Shown in pieces: positions 21,095 to 30,360 of a stretch of 64,000 bases of DNA (position 1 is the stretch's first letter; each line of letters begins with the position of its first letter). Position numbers and translations under genes: made by a program. The DNA is from Thiohalobacter sp. IOR34 (lineage in GTDB: Bacteria; Pseudomonadota; Gammaproteobacteria; Thiohalobacterales; Thiohalobacteraceae), in the NCBI RefSeq assembly GCF_030406045.1, contig NZ_CP128988.1, positions 1,771,438-1,835,437 of the forward strand, in the 5' to 3' direction. The notes beneath the pieces were generated by a model, which was given only the letters and a program-made list of their open reading frames with translations, had not been told where the DNA came from and ran no database searches.

Positions 21095-21123
21095 ATAATA
21101 CGCGCTGCCCCCTGGAGCGTCAA
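21095..21123 (-). promoter_or_regulatory. Strong promoter of the five-tRNA operon
   Basis: TTGACG (21123-21118), a 17-base spacer and TATTAT (21100-21095) on the minus strand, followed by the GC-rich discriminator CTGCGCCC. A GC-rich discriminator is typical of stable-RNA promoters under stringent (ppGpp/DksA) control; that control is inference. Confidence 0.8.
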
Positions 21124-21253
21124 ATGGCTGTAGCGGGCAGCGCCGGCCATTGCCCGCTTGTGGCCGAGGGGGACGCATGCGAGAATCAGCGCCCGCCTCC
21201 CGGCCGAACAGACCGGCCGAACAGACGAACCCCGACGGATCATACAGATCATC

Positions 21254-22114
21254 ATGACTGCACAACTGATTGACGGCAAGGCGATCGCGGCCCGCCTGCG
21301 CAGCAGCATCCAGGAGCGGGTCGCGGCCCGCCTGGCCGCCGGACAGCGCCCCCCCGGACTGGCCGTCATCCTGGTCGGGGAGGACCCCGCCTCCGAGGTC
21401 TATGTGCGCAACAAGCGTCGCGCCTGCGAGGAGACCGGCATCTTCTCCAAGTCCTACGATCTGCCCACCGAGACCACCCAGCAGGAACTGCTGGATCTGA
21501 TCGCCACGCTCAACGCCGACCTGGCCATCGACGGCATCCTGGTGCAGCTGCCCCTGCCGGCCCACATCGACCAGGAGACGGTCATCGAGGCCATCCGCCC
21601 GGACAAGGACGTGGACGGCTTCCACCCCTACAACATCGGCCGGCTGGCGGTGCGCGCCCCGGTCCTCCGTCCCTGCACCCCCAAGGGCGTGATCACCCTG
21701 CTGCAGGAGACCGGCGAGAGCTTCTATGGCCGTGAGGCCCTGGTGGTCGGCGCCTCCAACCACGTCGGCCGGCCAATGGGCCTGGAGCTGCTGCTGGCCG
21801 GCAGCACGGTCACCGTCTGCCACCGCTTCACCCGCGACCTGGCCGAGCACGTCGGACGCGCCGAGATCCTGGTGGTGGCCGCGGGCAAGCCGGGCCTGGT
21901 GAAGGGGGAATGGGTGCGGCCTGGGGCCACGGTGATCGACGTCGGCATCCACCGCACCGAGGCCGGCAGGCTGGTGGGTGACGTGGAATTCGCGGCCGCG
22001 CAGGCACGCGCCGCCTGGATCACCCCGGTACCGGGCGGGGTCGGGCCGATGACCGTCGCCACCCTGCTGGAGAACACCCTGTTCGCCGCCGAACAGCTGC
22101 ACCCGGAGACCTAG
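21254..22114 (+). CDS. folD: Bifunctional methylene-THF dehydrogenase/methenyl-THF cyclohydrolase
   Basis: 286 aa, standard size. It interconverts 5,10-methylene-, methenyl- and 10-formyl-tetrahydrofolate with NADP, in the cytoplasm. Motifs: the catalytic Lys in [15 protein letters not shown], the Gln in LVQLPLP, and the NADP-binding [12 protein letters not shown]. The chosen start [12 protein letters not shown] is the canonical N-terminus; the frame is open 32 codons further but without homology. It is transcribed away from the tRNA operon and converges on cysS. Confidence 0.97.
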   Translation: MTAQLIDGKAIAARLRSSIQERVAARLAAGQRPPGLAVILVGEDPASEVYVRNKRRACEETGIFSKSYDLPTETTQQELLDLIATLNADLAIDGILVQLPLPAHIDQETVIEAIRPDKDVDGFHPYNIGRLAVRAPVLRPCTPKGVITLLQETGESFYGREALVVGASNHVGRPMGLELLLAGSTVTVCHRFTRDLAEHVGRAEILVVAAGKPGLVKGEWVRPGATVIDVGIHRTEAGRLVGDVEFAAAQARAAWITPVPGGVGPMTVATLLENTLFAAEQLHPET

Positions 22115-22125
22115 CGGAACCCCCC

Positions 22126-22287
22126 ATCGCGGCCGGGAGGCCGCTCCTACAGGGCATGGCGGCACGATGTGTTTGCAGGAGCGGTCGCCAGGCCGCGATC
22201 CGGCGGAACCCCCATCGCGGCCGGGAGGCCGCTCCTACAGGGCATGGCGGCACAATGTGTTTGTAGGAGCGGCCTCCAGGCCGCGAT
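22126..22287. repeat. Two tandem REP-like hairpins
   Basis: Two 74-base palindromic units (22126-22199 and 22214-22287) repeat in tandem with an 88-base period. Each pairs ATCGCGGCC(G)GGAGGCCGCTCC with GGAGCGGCCTCCAGGCCGCGAT around the loop ...GGGCATGGCGGCAC.... The first unit has decayed in its right arm (GGTCGCCAGG). The GTAGGAGCGGCC core resembles pseudomonad REP sequences, which are moved by RAYT enzymes; that link is inference. It lies between the convergent ends of folD and cysS. Confidence 0.8.
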
Positions 22288-22288
22288 A

Positions 22289-22356
22289 CCCGGAGTCAAT
22301 CGAAAACAGCCTGCACGCCGATCATGCGGGCCGCCTTCGTGCAATATGCCGGCTAG
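22289..22356. repeat. MITE remnant (copy H) providing the cysS stop codon
   Basis: CCCGGAGTCAATCGAA begins this piece directly after the second REP hairpin. It ends CGTGCAATATGCCGGCTAG, the family terminal repeat with one change. The TAG stop of cysS (22355-22353) is made by this end. The left two thirds of the element are missing. The same CCCGGAGTCAATCGAA junction recurs at 57791. Confidence 0.7.
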
Positions 22357-23735
22357 CCCCGTCGCCAGCTGGTGCCCTGGGGACCGTCCTCGAGCAGAAT
22401 GCCCTGTGCCTTCAGCAGGTCGCGGATGCGGTCGGACTCGGCCCAGTCCTTGCGCGCCCGCGCCGCATTGCGCTGCTCGATCAGCCTCTCGATCTCCGCC
22501 TCGTCGAGCCCGGCCTCCGCCGGCTGGCCGCGCAGGAAGGCTTCCGGCGCCGCCTGCAGCAGGCCCAGCACGCCGCCCAGACGACGCAGAGTGGCAGCCA
22601 GATCGGCGGCCGTCGCCGGATCCTCCGCCTTGGCCCGGTTCAGCTCGCGCGCCAGTTCGAACAGCAGGGCAATCGCCTCCGGGGTGTTGAAATCGTCGTT
22701 CATCCGCTCGTGGAAGCGCGCCAGGGCCGCTTCCTGCACCCTCCCGCCCTCGGCGGGCGCATCACGCAGCGCCGTGTACAGCCGCTCCAGTGCACCGCGC
22801 GCCTGATCGAGGTTCTCATCGCTGTAGTTCAGCGGACTGCGGTAATGGCTGGCGAGGATGAAGAAGCGCACCACCTCCGGCTGGTAGTGGGCCAGCACTT
22901 CACGCACGGTGAAGAAGTTGCCCAGCGACTTGGACATCTTCTCTTCGTCCACCTGGATGAAGCCGTTGTGGATCCAGTAGTTGACGAATTTGCAGTCGCA
23001 GGCCGCCTCGGACTGGGCGATCTCGTTCTCGTGATGCGGGAACTTGAGGTCCATGCCACCGCCGTGGATGTCGAAGGACTCACCCAGACAACGGGTGGAC
23101 ATCGCCGAGCACTCGATGTGCCAGCCGGGGCGCCCCTCGCCCCAGGGCGAGGGCCAGCTCGGCTCGCCCGGCTTGGCCGCCTTCCAGAGCACGAAGTCCA
23201 GCGGATCCTGCTTGGCCTCGTCCACCTCGATGCGCGCCCCGGCACGCAGATCCTCCAGCCGCTCGCCGGACAGCTGGCCGTAGTGCTCGAAGCGGCTGAC
23301 GTCGTAGTAGACGTCACCGTTGCCGGCGGCATAGGCATAACCCTTGTCGATCAGGGTCTGGATCATGGCGATGATGTCGTCCATCCAGGCGGTGGCCCGC
23401 GGCTCGATGTCCGGGGGCAGCACGCCGAGGGCCTCGGCGTCCTCGTGCATGGCCTCGATGAAGCGGCTGGTGAGCTGCTCGAAGGGCTCGTGGTTCTCGT
23501 TGGCGCGGCGGATGATCTTGTCGTCGATATCGGTCACGTTGCGCACATAGGTCACCTCGTAGCCGATGTCGCGCAGGTGACGGACGATGACGTCGAACAC
23601 CACCAGTACCCGGGCGTGGCCCAGGTGGCAGTAGTCGTAGACGGTCATGCCACAGACGTACATGCGCACCTTGCCCGGTTCGATGGGCTGGAAGGGTTCT
23701 TTCTTGCGGGTCAGGCTGTTGTAGATCTGCAGCAT
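22353..23735 (-). CDS. cysS: Cysteinyl-tRNA synthetase
   Basis: 460 aa, standard size. Class I synthetase that charges tRNA-Cys. Motifs: [15 protein letters not shown] near the N-terminus (zinc Cys and HIGH-type CHLGHAR), [12 protein letters not shown] (zinc ligands), and KMSKSLGN. The start [15 protein letters not shown] is canonical; longer frames have no homology. It starts 13 bases beyond gltX, so gltX-cysS is an operon. The TAG stop is supplied by a MITE remnant; the C-terminus ([13 protein letters not shown]) looks normal. Confidence 0.97.
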   Translation of the reverse strand: MLQIYNSLTRKKEPFQPIEPGKVRMYVCGMTVYDYCHLGHARVLVVFDVIVRHLRDIGYEVTYVRNVTDIDDKIIRRANENHEPFEQLTSRFIEAMHEDAEALGVLPPDIEPRATAWMDDIIAMIQTLIDKGYAYAAGNGDVYYDVSRFEHYGQLSGERLEDLRAGARIEVDEAKQDPLDFVLWKAAKPGEPSWPSPWGEGRPGWHIECSAMSTRCLGESFDIHGGGMDLKFPHHENEIAQSEAACDCKFVNYWIHNGFIQVDEEKMSKSLGNFFTVREVLAHYQPEVVRFFILASHYRSPLNYSDENLDQARGALERLYTALRDAPAEGGRVQEAALARFHERMNDDFNTPEAIALLFELARELNRAKAEDPATAADLAATLRRLGGVLGLLQAAPEAFLRGQPAEAGLDEAEIERLIEQRNAARARKDWAESDRIRDLLKAQGILLEDGPQGTSWRRG

Positions 23736-23748
23736 GGTCGTCACCTGG

Positions 23749-25224
23749 TCAGGATTCGCAGAGTGCCAGCGCGGCGCGCAGGCGGCGTTCGATGCGGGGC
23801 CGGCCGAGCAGTGGCCAGAGCCGGCCGAGTTCGGGACCGTTGCGCCAGATACCGCCCCGCTCGGGATCGAGCAGCTCACCGGTCAGCGCGGCGCGCAGCG
23901 GCATGAACAGCCCCTTGCCCTTGACGCTGGCCGCCTTGCCGAGGGCGCGGCCGAAGGCACGGAAATCGTCAGCCGCCGTCTCCAGGCAGTCCAGCGCCGT
24001 GCGGTAGAAGGCAGCCCCGGCGTCGCGGATCACCTGTTTCGCATCCGGGTCCCAGTGCTCGGTTTCGGCAAAGAGGTCGCCCGCCCAGACATAGGCGTCG
24101 ACCGGCAGTTCGATATTGTCGCGGATGGCGTGGACGAAGGCCAATGCCTGGTCCGCCGGCACCCGCTCCTCGATCGAACCACCGTCGGCGAAACGCCGCC
24201 CCTGCAGCCAGTCCCAGAGCTCGGCATCGCCGGCATGGGCGATGGCCTCCTTCTGCCAGTGCAGCAGCTGGCGCGGATCGTGACGTGCCGGCGCCCGGCC
24301 CAGACGGGCGACGGAGAACCCCGTCGCCAGCTGCTCCAGGGTCATGAAGCCGGGATCCCCCTCATAGGTGTGACCGAGCCGCGCCAGGTGATTGAGCAGC
24401 GCCGCCGGCAGGAAGCCGCTCTCACGCAGGGCACGCAGGCTCTGGCTGCCGTGACGCTTGGACAGGGGCGCGCCGTCCTCGCCGACGATCAGGGCGATGT
24501 GCCCGTACTGCGGTGCCGGCAATCCCAGGGCCTGCAGCAGCAGCAGCTGGCGTGGCGTGTTGCTTAGATGATCCTCGCCACGCAGCACATGAGTCACGCC
24601 CATCAGGGCATCGTCCACGGCATTGCCGAAGAAGAAGGCGGCACTGCCATCGGCCCGGCGAATGATGAAATCGCCGATGTCGTCGCTGGGAAAGCGCTGC
24701 CGCCCGCGCACCATATCCTCGAACTCGACCACCTCCCCCGCCGGCACGCGAAAGCGCAGCGTCGGCTGCCGGCCCTCGGCCAGACGCGCCTCGCGCTGCG
24801 CCGGGGTGAGACGGGCGCAGGTACCGGGATAGCGCGGCGGCCGACCGGCGTTCAGCTGGGTGGTGCGCGCCACCGCCAGTTCCTGCTCGCTGCAAAAGCA
24901 GGGATAGGCCAGATCGGCTTCGATGAGGGTGGTGAAGAAACGGGCATAGACCTCGGCCCGCTGCGACTGGAAATAGGGTCCATGCCCGCCCTCGACCCCC
25001 GGTCCTTCGTCCCAGTCGAGCCCCAGCCAGCGCAGATCCGCCTGCAGCGCCTCGGCGTATTCCGACCGGCAGCGTTCGGGGTCACTGTCCTCGATGCGCA
25101 GCAGGAAGCGGCCCGCCTCGTGACGCGCCAGCAGGAGGTTGAACAGGGCCGTGCGCAGGTTGCCGAGGTGCAGCTCGCCCGTCGGGCTGGGAGCGAAACG
25201 GGTTTTGGTCTCGGCGGCGCTCAT
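23749..25224 (-). CDS. gltX: Glutamyl-tRNA synthetase
   Basis: 491 aa, similar to the 471 of E. coli GltX. Class I synthetase for tRNA-Glu. HIGH-type motif [23 protein letters not shown]-type motif [11 protein letters not shown], and a Cys-rich zinc region [12 protein letters not shown] with [10 protein letters not shown]. First gene of gltX-cysS, divergent from the cyclophilin gene. Confidence 0.96.
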   Translation of the reverse strand: MSAAETKTRFAPSPTGELHLGNLRTALFNLLLARHEAGRFLLRIEDSDPERCRSEYAEALQADLRWLGLDWDEGPGVEGGHGPYFQSQRAEVYARFFTTLIEADLAYPCFCSEQELAVARTTQLNAGRPPRYPGTCARLTPAQREARLAEGRQPTLRFRVPAGEVVEFEDMVRGRQRFPSDDIGDFIIRRADGSAAFFFGNAVDDALMGVTHVLRGEDHLSNTPRQLLLLQALGLPAPQYGHIALIVGEDGAPLSKRHGSQSLRALRESGFLPAALLNHLARLGHTYEGDPGFMTLEQLATGFSVARLGRAPARHDPRQLLHWQKEAIAHAGDAELWDWLQGRRFADGGSIEERVPADQALAFVHAIRDNIELPVDAYVWAGDLFAETEHWDPDAKQVIRDAGAAFYRTALDCLETAADDFRAFGRALGKAASVKGKGLFMPLRAALTGELLDPERGGIWRNGPELGRLWPLLGRPRIERRLRAALALCES

Positions 25225-25344
25225 GCGGCCGGCATCTTACACGCATGCGGGGGACGGCAAAAGCGGCCCCACCGGATACCGGTTCACAGCACTGGACCAA
25301 AACCGCTATCATGGCGCCCTGTTTCAGCCGGCATCGAGATCATC

Positions 25345-25935
25345 ATGCACAGACTGCTCATTTCCCTTTTCGGCCTCTTCCTGCTCGCCGCCATGAGTGG
25401 CAGCGGGGCCGCCCCAGCCACAGGAGCCACCACCGTGACCGTACGCATGCAGACCAACAAGGGCGAAATCGTCCTCGAACTGGACGCCGACAAGGCCCCG
25501 GAGACCGTCGCCAATTTCCTGGAATACGCCCGCGCCGGCTTCTATGACGGCACCCTGTTCCACCGGGTCATCCCCGGCTTCATGATCCAGGGCGGCGGCT
25601 TCGAACCCGGCATGCAGCAGAAGCCGACCCGTGCCCCGATCAAGAACGAGGCGGACAACGGCCTGGGCAATGCCGCCGGCACCATCGCCATGGCGCGCAC
25701 GCCCGACCCGCACTCGGCCACCGCCCAGTTCTTCATCAACCTCAAGGACAACGACTTCCTCAACTTCACCGCACCCACCCAGCAGGGCTGGGGCTACTGT
25801 GTGTTCGGCCGCGTGGTCGAGGGCATGGAGGTGGTGAACGCCATCGCCGGCGTGCCCACCGGCACCCACCCCAGCGGTCACCAGGACGTGCCCCAGGAAG
25901 ACGTGATCATCGAGAAGGTCACGGTCGAGGACTAG
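25345..25935 (+). CDS. Periplasmic peptidyl-prolyl cis-trans isomerase, cyclophilin type
   Basis: 196 aa. A signal peptide ([20 protein letters not shown], cleavage probably near GAA) precedes a complete cyclophilin domain. Catalytic features: [33 protein letters not shown] and the Trp in [13 protein letters not shown]. The core resembles cytoplasmic PpiB, but the signal peptide makes it a periplasmic, PpiA-like enzyme. The stop codon TAG is formed by the left end of MITE copy C; the end [10 protein letters not shown] is normal for the family. lpxH follows 240 bases on, in the same direction. Confidence 0.92.
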   Translation: MHRLLISLFGLFLLAAMSGSGAAPATGATTVTVRMQTNKGEIVLELDADKAPETVANFLEYARAGFYDGTLFHRVIPGFMIQGGGFEPGMQQKPTRAPIKNEADNGLGNAAGTIAMARTPDPHSATAQFFINLKDNDFLNFTAPTQQGWGYCVFGRVVEGMEVVNAIAGVPTGTHPSGHQDVPQEDVIIEKVTVED

Positions 25936-26184
25936 CCCGCATATTGCACGAAGGATTCGAGTTTCAGGGCGAATCTGGCCAAGCAGTTTGTTCGATCGCC
26001 CGTAGAAGCATAGCCGTAGCTAGGGTTCAAGGGCGATCGGGCAAAATGCGACGCCAGATTTGGTCTGAACTCGAATAGGCACAAACTGTAACAGGGCACA
26101 ATTGCTTGCAGAAGAAATTACTGCCTTGATAAATACCGGAAAAATTACGCCTTCAAGGCCGCCTTCGTGCAATATGCGGGCTGG
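25932..26184 (+). mobile_element. MITE-like element, full-length copy C (253 bp) between the cyclophilin gene and lpxH
   Basis: Same orientation as copy A and nearly the same sequence. The left end CTAGCCCGCATATTGCACGA forms the cyclophilin stop codon. The right end reads CAATATGCGGGCTGGG, with CTAG changed to CTGG. From a TTG at 26102 the right part is open for 24 codons and continues in frame into lpxH; copies A and B carry TAG at codon 4 of this frame. An AGGG lies five bases before that TTG. The ATG of the terminal repeat (26174) is the first ATG in frame with lpxH. Confidence 0.88.
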
Positions 26185-26941
26185 GCATCTGGCCGATACC
26201 CTCTTCATCGCCGACCTGCACCTGGATCCGCAGCGGCCGGCGGTTACCGCCCTGTTCGAGAACTTCGTCGATGCCCTGACCCCGGTCGACTGCGCGGCGC
26301 TGTATATACTCGGTGACCTGTTCGAGGCCTGGATCGGCGATGACGAGGATCAGCCGGAGGCACGCCGGGTGATCGAGCGCTTGCGGGCGCTCAGCGATCG
26401 GGGCGTGCCCCTCTACCTGCTGCGCGGTAACCGCGACTTCCTGCTCGGCGAGGGCTTCGAACGCGACAGCGGCGGTCAGCTCCTGAACGAACCGGCGCTG
26501 ATCGACCTCTACGGTGAGCCGACCCTGTTGCTGCACGGCGACAGCCTGTGCACCGACGACCTCGACTACCAGCGTTTCCGGCAGCAGGTGCGCGATCCCG
26601 ACTGGCAGCATGCCTTCCTTGCCCGGCCGCTGGCCGAACGCCGTGCCATTGCCGCCGGGCTGCGCGAGACCAGCCGCGAGCAGACCGCCGTCAAGCAAGC
26701 GGAGATCATGGACGTCAATCCACAGGCCGTGGCCAGCCTGATGCGCGAACACGGCGTGCGTCGGCTGATCCACGGCCATACCCACCGCCCGGCGATCCAC
26801 GAATTCGCGCTCGACGGCGCGCCGGCGACGCGCATGGTGCTCGGCGACTGGTATGAACAGGGCAGCCTGCTGCGCTGCGGCCCCGGCGGCTGCCGCCTGG
26901 AGTCGCTGCCGCTGGAGGGGGGCAACCCGGGCATGCCCTGA
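26174..26941 (+). CDS. lpxH: UDP-2,3-diacylglucosamine diphosphatase
   Basis: 255 aa from the ATG inside the MITE end; a TTG at 26102, also inside the MITE, would add 24 residues. Family members normally start as MATLFIADLHL; here the sequence is MRAGHLADTLFIADLHLDP, so the first residues come from the repeat. Metallophosphoesterase motifs are complete: DLHLDP, GDLFEAWIGDD, GNRDFLLG, LLHGDSLCTDD and HGHTHRPAIH. It makes lipid X from UDP-diacylglucosamine in lipid A synthesis at the inner membrane. Expression probably depends on read-through from the cyclophilin gene or on a promoter in the repeat. Confidence 0.93.
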   Translation: MRAGHLADTLFIADLHLDPQRPAVTALFENFVDALTPVDCAALYILGDLFEAWIGDDEDQPEARRVIERLRALSDRGVPLYLLRGNRDFLLGEGFERDSGGQLLNEPALIDLYGEPTLLLHGDSLCTDDLDYQRFRQQVRDPDWQHAFLARPLAERRAIAAGLRETSREQTAVKQAEIMDVNPQAVASLMREHGVRRLIHGHTHRPAIHEFALDGAPATRMVLGDWYEQGSLLRCGPGGCRLESLPLEGGNPGMP

Positions 26942-26976
26942 CCCCTCGTCCCCCTGCGGGCACCGGGACGAAGCGG

Positions 26977-27666
26977 CTATCTCAGCTCGATCCGCTGCAG
27001 CCCGGGCGGCAGCTCGAACAGCCCGGCGTCGACCTCGGCCCGGGCATCGAAATCCATCAGCAGGCGACGGCGGCCGTTGCGGACCTGTTCCTGCACGGGC
27101 AGGCCCAGTTCCAGGTGGCGGGCATTGGCATAGACATAGTTGGCGAGGAAGCAGGGGGTGCGCTGCGCCGACGGTGTCATTTCCAGATCGCGGAACTGGC
27201 GGGCCGCCAGCACATGCTGGTATTCGGCGAGCGCGGCCGCCGCCTCGGGCAGCAGACCGGGCACCACCGAGGCCGTCATGCAGAGTTCACCGCCGGCCCG
27301 CACCGCCACGCTGGAGACGGCACGTCCGGCAATGCGCGGCGCTGCCGTCTCCACCTGCCGTTCAACGGCAATCGCCGGCGCCTGCCGCCCGTCGACCTCG
27401 GAATCACGGATCACCAGGATGGAAGCGTTGTCCTGCGCCACGCTGTAGACAGTCCGTTTGGCACGGTCGAGGAGCACGAAGTCGCCGCCGTCCTCCCCCT
27501 CGTCGATGCGCAAAAAGCCGGGGGTGACCAGGATGCGCACCGGGTAGACAGCCGTCCCTTCCTCCTGTTCCTGATAGATCAGCTTGATGGCCTGGAGCGA
27601 ATCGGCCGCCAGCAGGGGCGGCGACATCAGCAACAGCAGGCCGGGCAACCAGCCGATGTTCCTCAT
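26977..27666 (-). CDS. Conserved-type secreted protein of unknown function
   Basis: 229 aa. The signal peptide is MRNIGWLPGLLLLMSPPLLA, with cleavage likely before ADS. The mature part begins SLQAIKLIYQEQEEGTAVYP and contains FLRIDEGEDGGDFVLLDRAKRTVYSV, which looks like a beta-strand-rich fold. Two cysteines (in ELCMTAS and RTPCFLANY) could form a disulfide. I do not recognise a family. It overlaps the upstream DUF455 gene by four bases, so the two are translated together. It converges on lpxH with a 35-base gap holding a weak inverted repeat (CGTCCC/GGGACG). Confidence 0.75.
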   Translation of the reverse strand: MRNIGWLPGLLLLMSPPLLAADSLQAIKLIYQEQEEGTAVYPVRILVTPGFLRIDEGEDGGDFVLLDRAKRTVYSVAQDNASILVIRDSEVDGRQAPAIAVERQVETAAPRIAGRAVSSVAVRAGGELCMTASVVPGLLPEAAAALAEYQHVLAARQFRDLEMTPSAQRTPCFLANYVYANARHLELGLPVQEQVRNGRRRLLMDFDARAEVDAGLFELPPGLQRIELR

Positions 27667-28514
27667 CTTTCCTCTCCCGGGTGAGCGGCCGTATCCAGTG
27701 CGTCCAGCAGGGCCAGTTCCTCGGCAGTGAACCCGGCCCGGCTCCGTGCCTCGTAGTGGAAGGGACCACGGATGCGCCCTGCCATGTGCGCCTCGAGCAG
27801 GCGGCGGAAGGTGGCCGCCGGTGGCAGTCCACGCTCGCGACAGCAGTAATGGAACCAGCGGCTGCCGATCTCCACATGGCCGATCTCCTCGCGCAGGATC
27901 ACCTCCAGCACCGCCACGCTGGCCTCGTCCCCCGCCCGGCGCAGGCGCTGCATGATGCCCGGCGTCACATCCAGCCCGCGCGCCTCCAGCACCCGCGGCA
28001 CCAGCGCCATGCGCAGCAACACATCGTGACGGGTATCCAGGGCCGCCTGCCAGAGACCGTTGTGAGCGGGAAAGTCGCCGTAGTCGTGGTCCAGCGCCTG
28101 CAGCCGCTCGCGCAGCAAGCGGAAATGCGTCGCCTCCTCCGCTGCCACCCGGGCCCAGTCGCGGTAGAAGGCCTCGGGCATGTCCGGGAAGCGGCACACC
28201 GCATCCCAGGCCAGGTTGATGGCGTTGAACTCGATATGGGCGATGGCGTGCAGCAGGGCAGCACGACCGGCGACACTGCTCAAGCGCCGCCGCGGCAGGT
28301 CGCGCGGCGCGACCAGTTCGGGGCGCGGCGGCCGTCCCGGCGCATCGAGACTGGCACCGGCCTGCGAGGGACGCAGCCGCAGCCGGCCAGCAGCCAGCGC
28401 CTCCCAGGCCGCCAGGGTCAGGCGGCACTTCTGCTCGGCATCGCCGGCGGCCAGCGCGGCCCGCGCGGCATCGAAAAGATCGTCGGACTGCAGTGCATCG
28501 GCCGGTGCGTTCAT
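27663..28514 (-). CDS. DUF455 family ferritin-like protein
   Basis: 283 aa from MNAPADALQ. The helical core has paired metal-ligand-type motifs of the ferritin-like superfamily: HAIAHIEFNAINLAWD, AAEEATHFRLL and REEIGHVEIGSRWFHYCC. Together these supply the Glu and His residues for a di-metal site. The reaction is unknown for this family. The coupled downstream secreted protein is its only obvious partner. The start lacks a ribosome site and lies six bases after a TACAAT box, so the mRNA may be leaderless. Confidence 0.85.
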   Translation of the reverse strand: MNAPADALQSDDLFDAARAALAAGDAEQKCRLTLAAWEALAAGRLRLRPSQAGASLDAPGRPPRPELVAPRDLPRRRLSSVAGRAALLHAIAHIEFNAINLAWDAVCRFPDMPEAFYRDWARVAAEEATHFRLLRERLQALDHDYGDFPAHNGLWQAALDTRHDVLLRMALVPRVLEARGLDVTPGIMQRLRRAGDEASVAVLEVILREEIGHVEIGSRWFHYCCRERGLPPAATFRRLLEAHMAGRIRGPFHYEARSRAGFTAEELALLDALDTAAHPGEER

Positions 28515-28520
28515 GCCGCT

Positions 28521-28526
28521 ATTGTA
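28521..28526 (-). promoter_or_regulatory. -10 box adjoining the DUF455 start codon
   Basis: TACAAT on the minus strand ends six bases before the ATG at 28514, and there is no ribosome site. No good -35 is visible. If used, the transcript would be leaderless. Confidence 0.35.
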
Positions 28527-28548
28527 GGGGCAGCGGTGCCAGGACACA

Positions 28549-29808
28549 TCATTCATCGCCGCCTTGCTGCGGCGACCGCTTGCAGGCAATCACCAGGTCG
28601 GTGACGTTGGTACCGGTCGGCCCGGTATCGATCAGATCGCCGGCAGCGGCGAGGAAGCTGCCGGCATCGGCCCCCGCCAGCGCAAGCCCGGCATCCAGGC
28701 CCTCAGCCTGGCCGCGCGCCAGGGTGGCGCCGTCGACCAGCGCGCCGGCCACATCTCCCGGGCCGTCGCCGCCATCGCTGCCCGCCGCCAGCAGCCAGAC
28801 ATCGTCCCGGCCGGCCAGCTCACGCGCGGCGGCCAGCGCCAGCTGCTGGCAGCGGCCACCCTGCCCCGGCGCGGGGGGCAGGGTCACCGTGACCTCGCCA
28901 CCCCAGAGATGGATGCCGGGCGCGGCGGCTGCGAGGCGCCGCGCCAGTTCCCTTCCCACAGCCTCGGCCTCACCGGCCAGACGGGAGGCGTGCCGGTGCA
29001 CCGTCTGCCCCGCCTGGCAGGCGGCCCGCGCCGCTGCCTCCAGGGCCTGGTCGAGGTTGGCGACGATCCGGTGACGGGTATCCCGGAAACAGGGATCGTC
29101 CGCCGCGGGCGAGGGGGGCGCCCTGTCCAGCCAGGGCCTCAGCCAATCGGGCAGAGCCTGCGGGAGACCGTCCTCCCCGGCCGCTGGCGGCGCCAGAGGA
29201 CCGGAACCGATCAACGCGGGCTGATCACCGGGGACATCGGAGATCAGCAGCACCTCGGCCGGCGCGCCCCCCAGGCGCCTCGCCAGACGACCGCCCTTGA
29301 TCAGAGACAGCCGGCGCCGCAGGGGGTTGATGACCTCGATGGGCAGCCCGCTGGCGAGCAACCACTGGTTGAAGCGCCGCAGCTCGGTGAGGCCGAGACC
29401 AGGTGGCAACACCTCGACCAGGCTGGAACTGCCGCCGGAGATGAGGAACAGCCAGTGGGTATCCGCCGGGGCCGTGTCGATAAAGTCGAGCAGCCGCTGA
29501 CCGGCCTCCAGACTGGCGGCGTCCGGCAGCGGATGCCCGCCTTCCAGGCACAGCACCCCGGACAGCGGATACGACGGCAGGTGGCCGGCCTTGCCGATCA
29601 GGAGGCCGCCGGCGAGATCCTCGCCAAGACACTCCAGGGCACCCTCGGCCATGGCCGCCGCGGCCTTGCCGACAGCCACCAGCCGGGGCCGGCCGCGCCA
29701 GCTTTGCCCGGCCAGGGCCGCGGCCACGCAGCGTCGCCCGCCGACCGCCTCCAGCGCCGCCGCGTAGATCTCCAGCAGCCGTCGGCGGAATCTCTCCTGC
29801 CCCTTCAT
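28549..29808 (-). CDS. Glycerate 2-kinase (GK-II/MOFRL family)
   Basis: 419 aa, normal for the family. Signatures in order: RLVAVGKAAAAMAEGA near the N-terminus, FLISGGSSSL, NPLRRRLSLIKGGRLA, LLISDVPGDQP, and the MOFRL-domain GSDGGDGPGDVAGA and DTGPTGTNVTDL. It phosphorylates D-glycerate to 2-phosphoglycerate using ATP. Neighbouring genes do not show a glycerate or hydroxypyruvate pathway. It lies upstream of the DUF455 gene with a 34-base gap. Confidence 0.9.
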   Translation of the reverse strand: MKGQERFRRRLLEIYAAALEAVGGRRCVAAALAGQSWRGRPRLVAVGKAAAAMAEGALECLGEDLAGGLLIGKAGHLPSYPLSGVLCLEGGHPLPDAASLEAGQRLLDFIDTAPADTHWLFLISGGSSSLVEVLPPGLGLTELRRFNQWLLASGLPIEVINPLRRRLSLIKGGRLARRLGGAPAEVLLISDVPGDQPALIGSGPLAPPAAGEDGLPQALPDWLRPWLDRAPPSPAADDPCFRDTRHRIVANLDQALEAAARAACQAGQTVHRHASRLAGEAEAVGRELARRLAAAAPGIHLWGGEVTVTLPPAPGQGGRCQQLALAAARELAGRDDVWLLAAGSDGGDGPGDVAGALVDGATLARGQAEGLDAGLALAGADAGSFLAAAGDLIDTGPTGTNVTDLVIACKRSPQQGGDE

Positions 29809-29964
29809 ATAAATCTATCAATCATGATGATGGGAAATATAACTCATCCAGATTCTAGGATCAGACAGGGCGGCAGAACGCGCATTCCACGAAAGGTTTT
29901 TGACAGGCCGGTTTTTTTTGGTGCATGCTGCAGGGAGGCTAGGCCTGTCCGTAAGGGGGTTGTC

Positions 29965-30318
29965 ATGGAACAACGTACCCACCTGCTGGAGATCTACGAA
30001 CCCTATGAGTTCGACGGCAACAACCCGCTGCATATCACCGGCGGCGGCGTGCTGCGGGGCGCCAACGGAGCCTTCTACTATCTGGTGACCGCCAGCCAGG
30101 GGCTGTCGGTCGATGGCCAGGCCGTCGAGCAGTTGCTGCTGCTGCCCCGCTACAACGAGGATCCGATCAAGGCCGTGCAGGAGAGCACCTGCACCGTCAA
30201 CATCGAACGGGTTCTGCCGGGGGTGCGGCTGGAACCCAACCACACCTTCTCCTACAACGACATCGAGCACTGGGGCGTCGGCAAGATCTCGCCCAACGGC
30301 AGGGACCGCGGCCTCTAG
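29965..30318 (+). CDS. Small protein of unknown function
   Basis: 117 aa. A strong ribosome site (AAGGGGGT) precedes the ATG. The protein is acidic and soluble, beginning MEQRTHLLEIYEPYEFDGNN and including FYYLVTASQGLSVDGQAVEQ. No signal peptide, membrane segment or recognised domain. TTGACA at 29900-29905 could be its -35, with a poor -10 (CATGCT). It is alone in its direction, between glycerate kinase and metZ. Confidence 0.72.
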   Translation: MEQRTHLLEIYEPYEFDGNNPLHITGGGVLRGANGAFYYLVTASQGLSVDGQAVEQLLLLPRYNEDPIKAVQESTCTVNIERVLPGVRLEPNHTFSYNDIEHWGVGKISPNGRDRGL

Positions 30319-30336
30319 CGGCCCGTATATTATTAA

Positions 30337-30351
30337 CCCGGCAGAGCCGGG
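30337..30351. terminator. Hairpin between the small unknown gene and metZ
   Basis: CCCGGC and GCCGGG form a 6-bp stem with a 3-base loop between two convergent genes. On the minus strand it is followed by TTAATAATAT, so it may terminate metZ weakly. Confidence 0.5.
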
Positions 30352-30360
30352 GGATACTTA

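Noticed and set aside
22126-22287. CRISPR array
   Set aside because: There are only two units, each a self-pairing hairpin with no unique spacers and no cas genes; they are REP-like repeats.
26102-26173. A free-standing small peptide gene in repeat copies C and D
   Set aside because: The frame has no stop of its own and continues into lpxH or folC; it is better viewed as a possible N-terminal extension.
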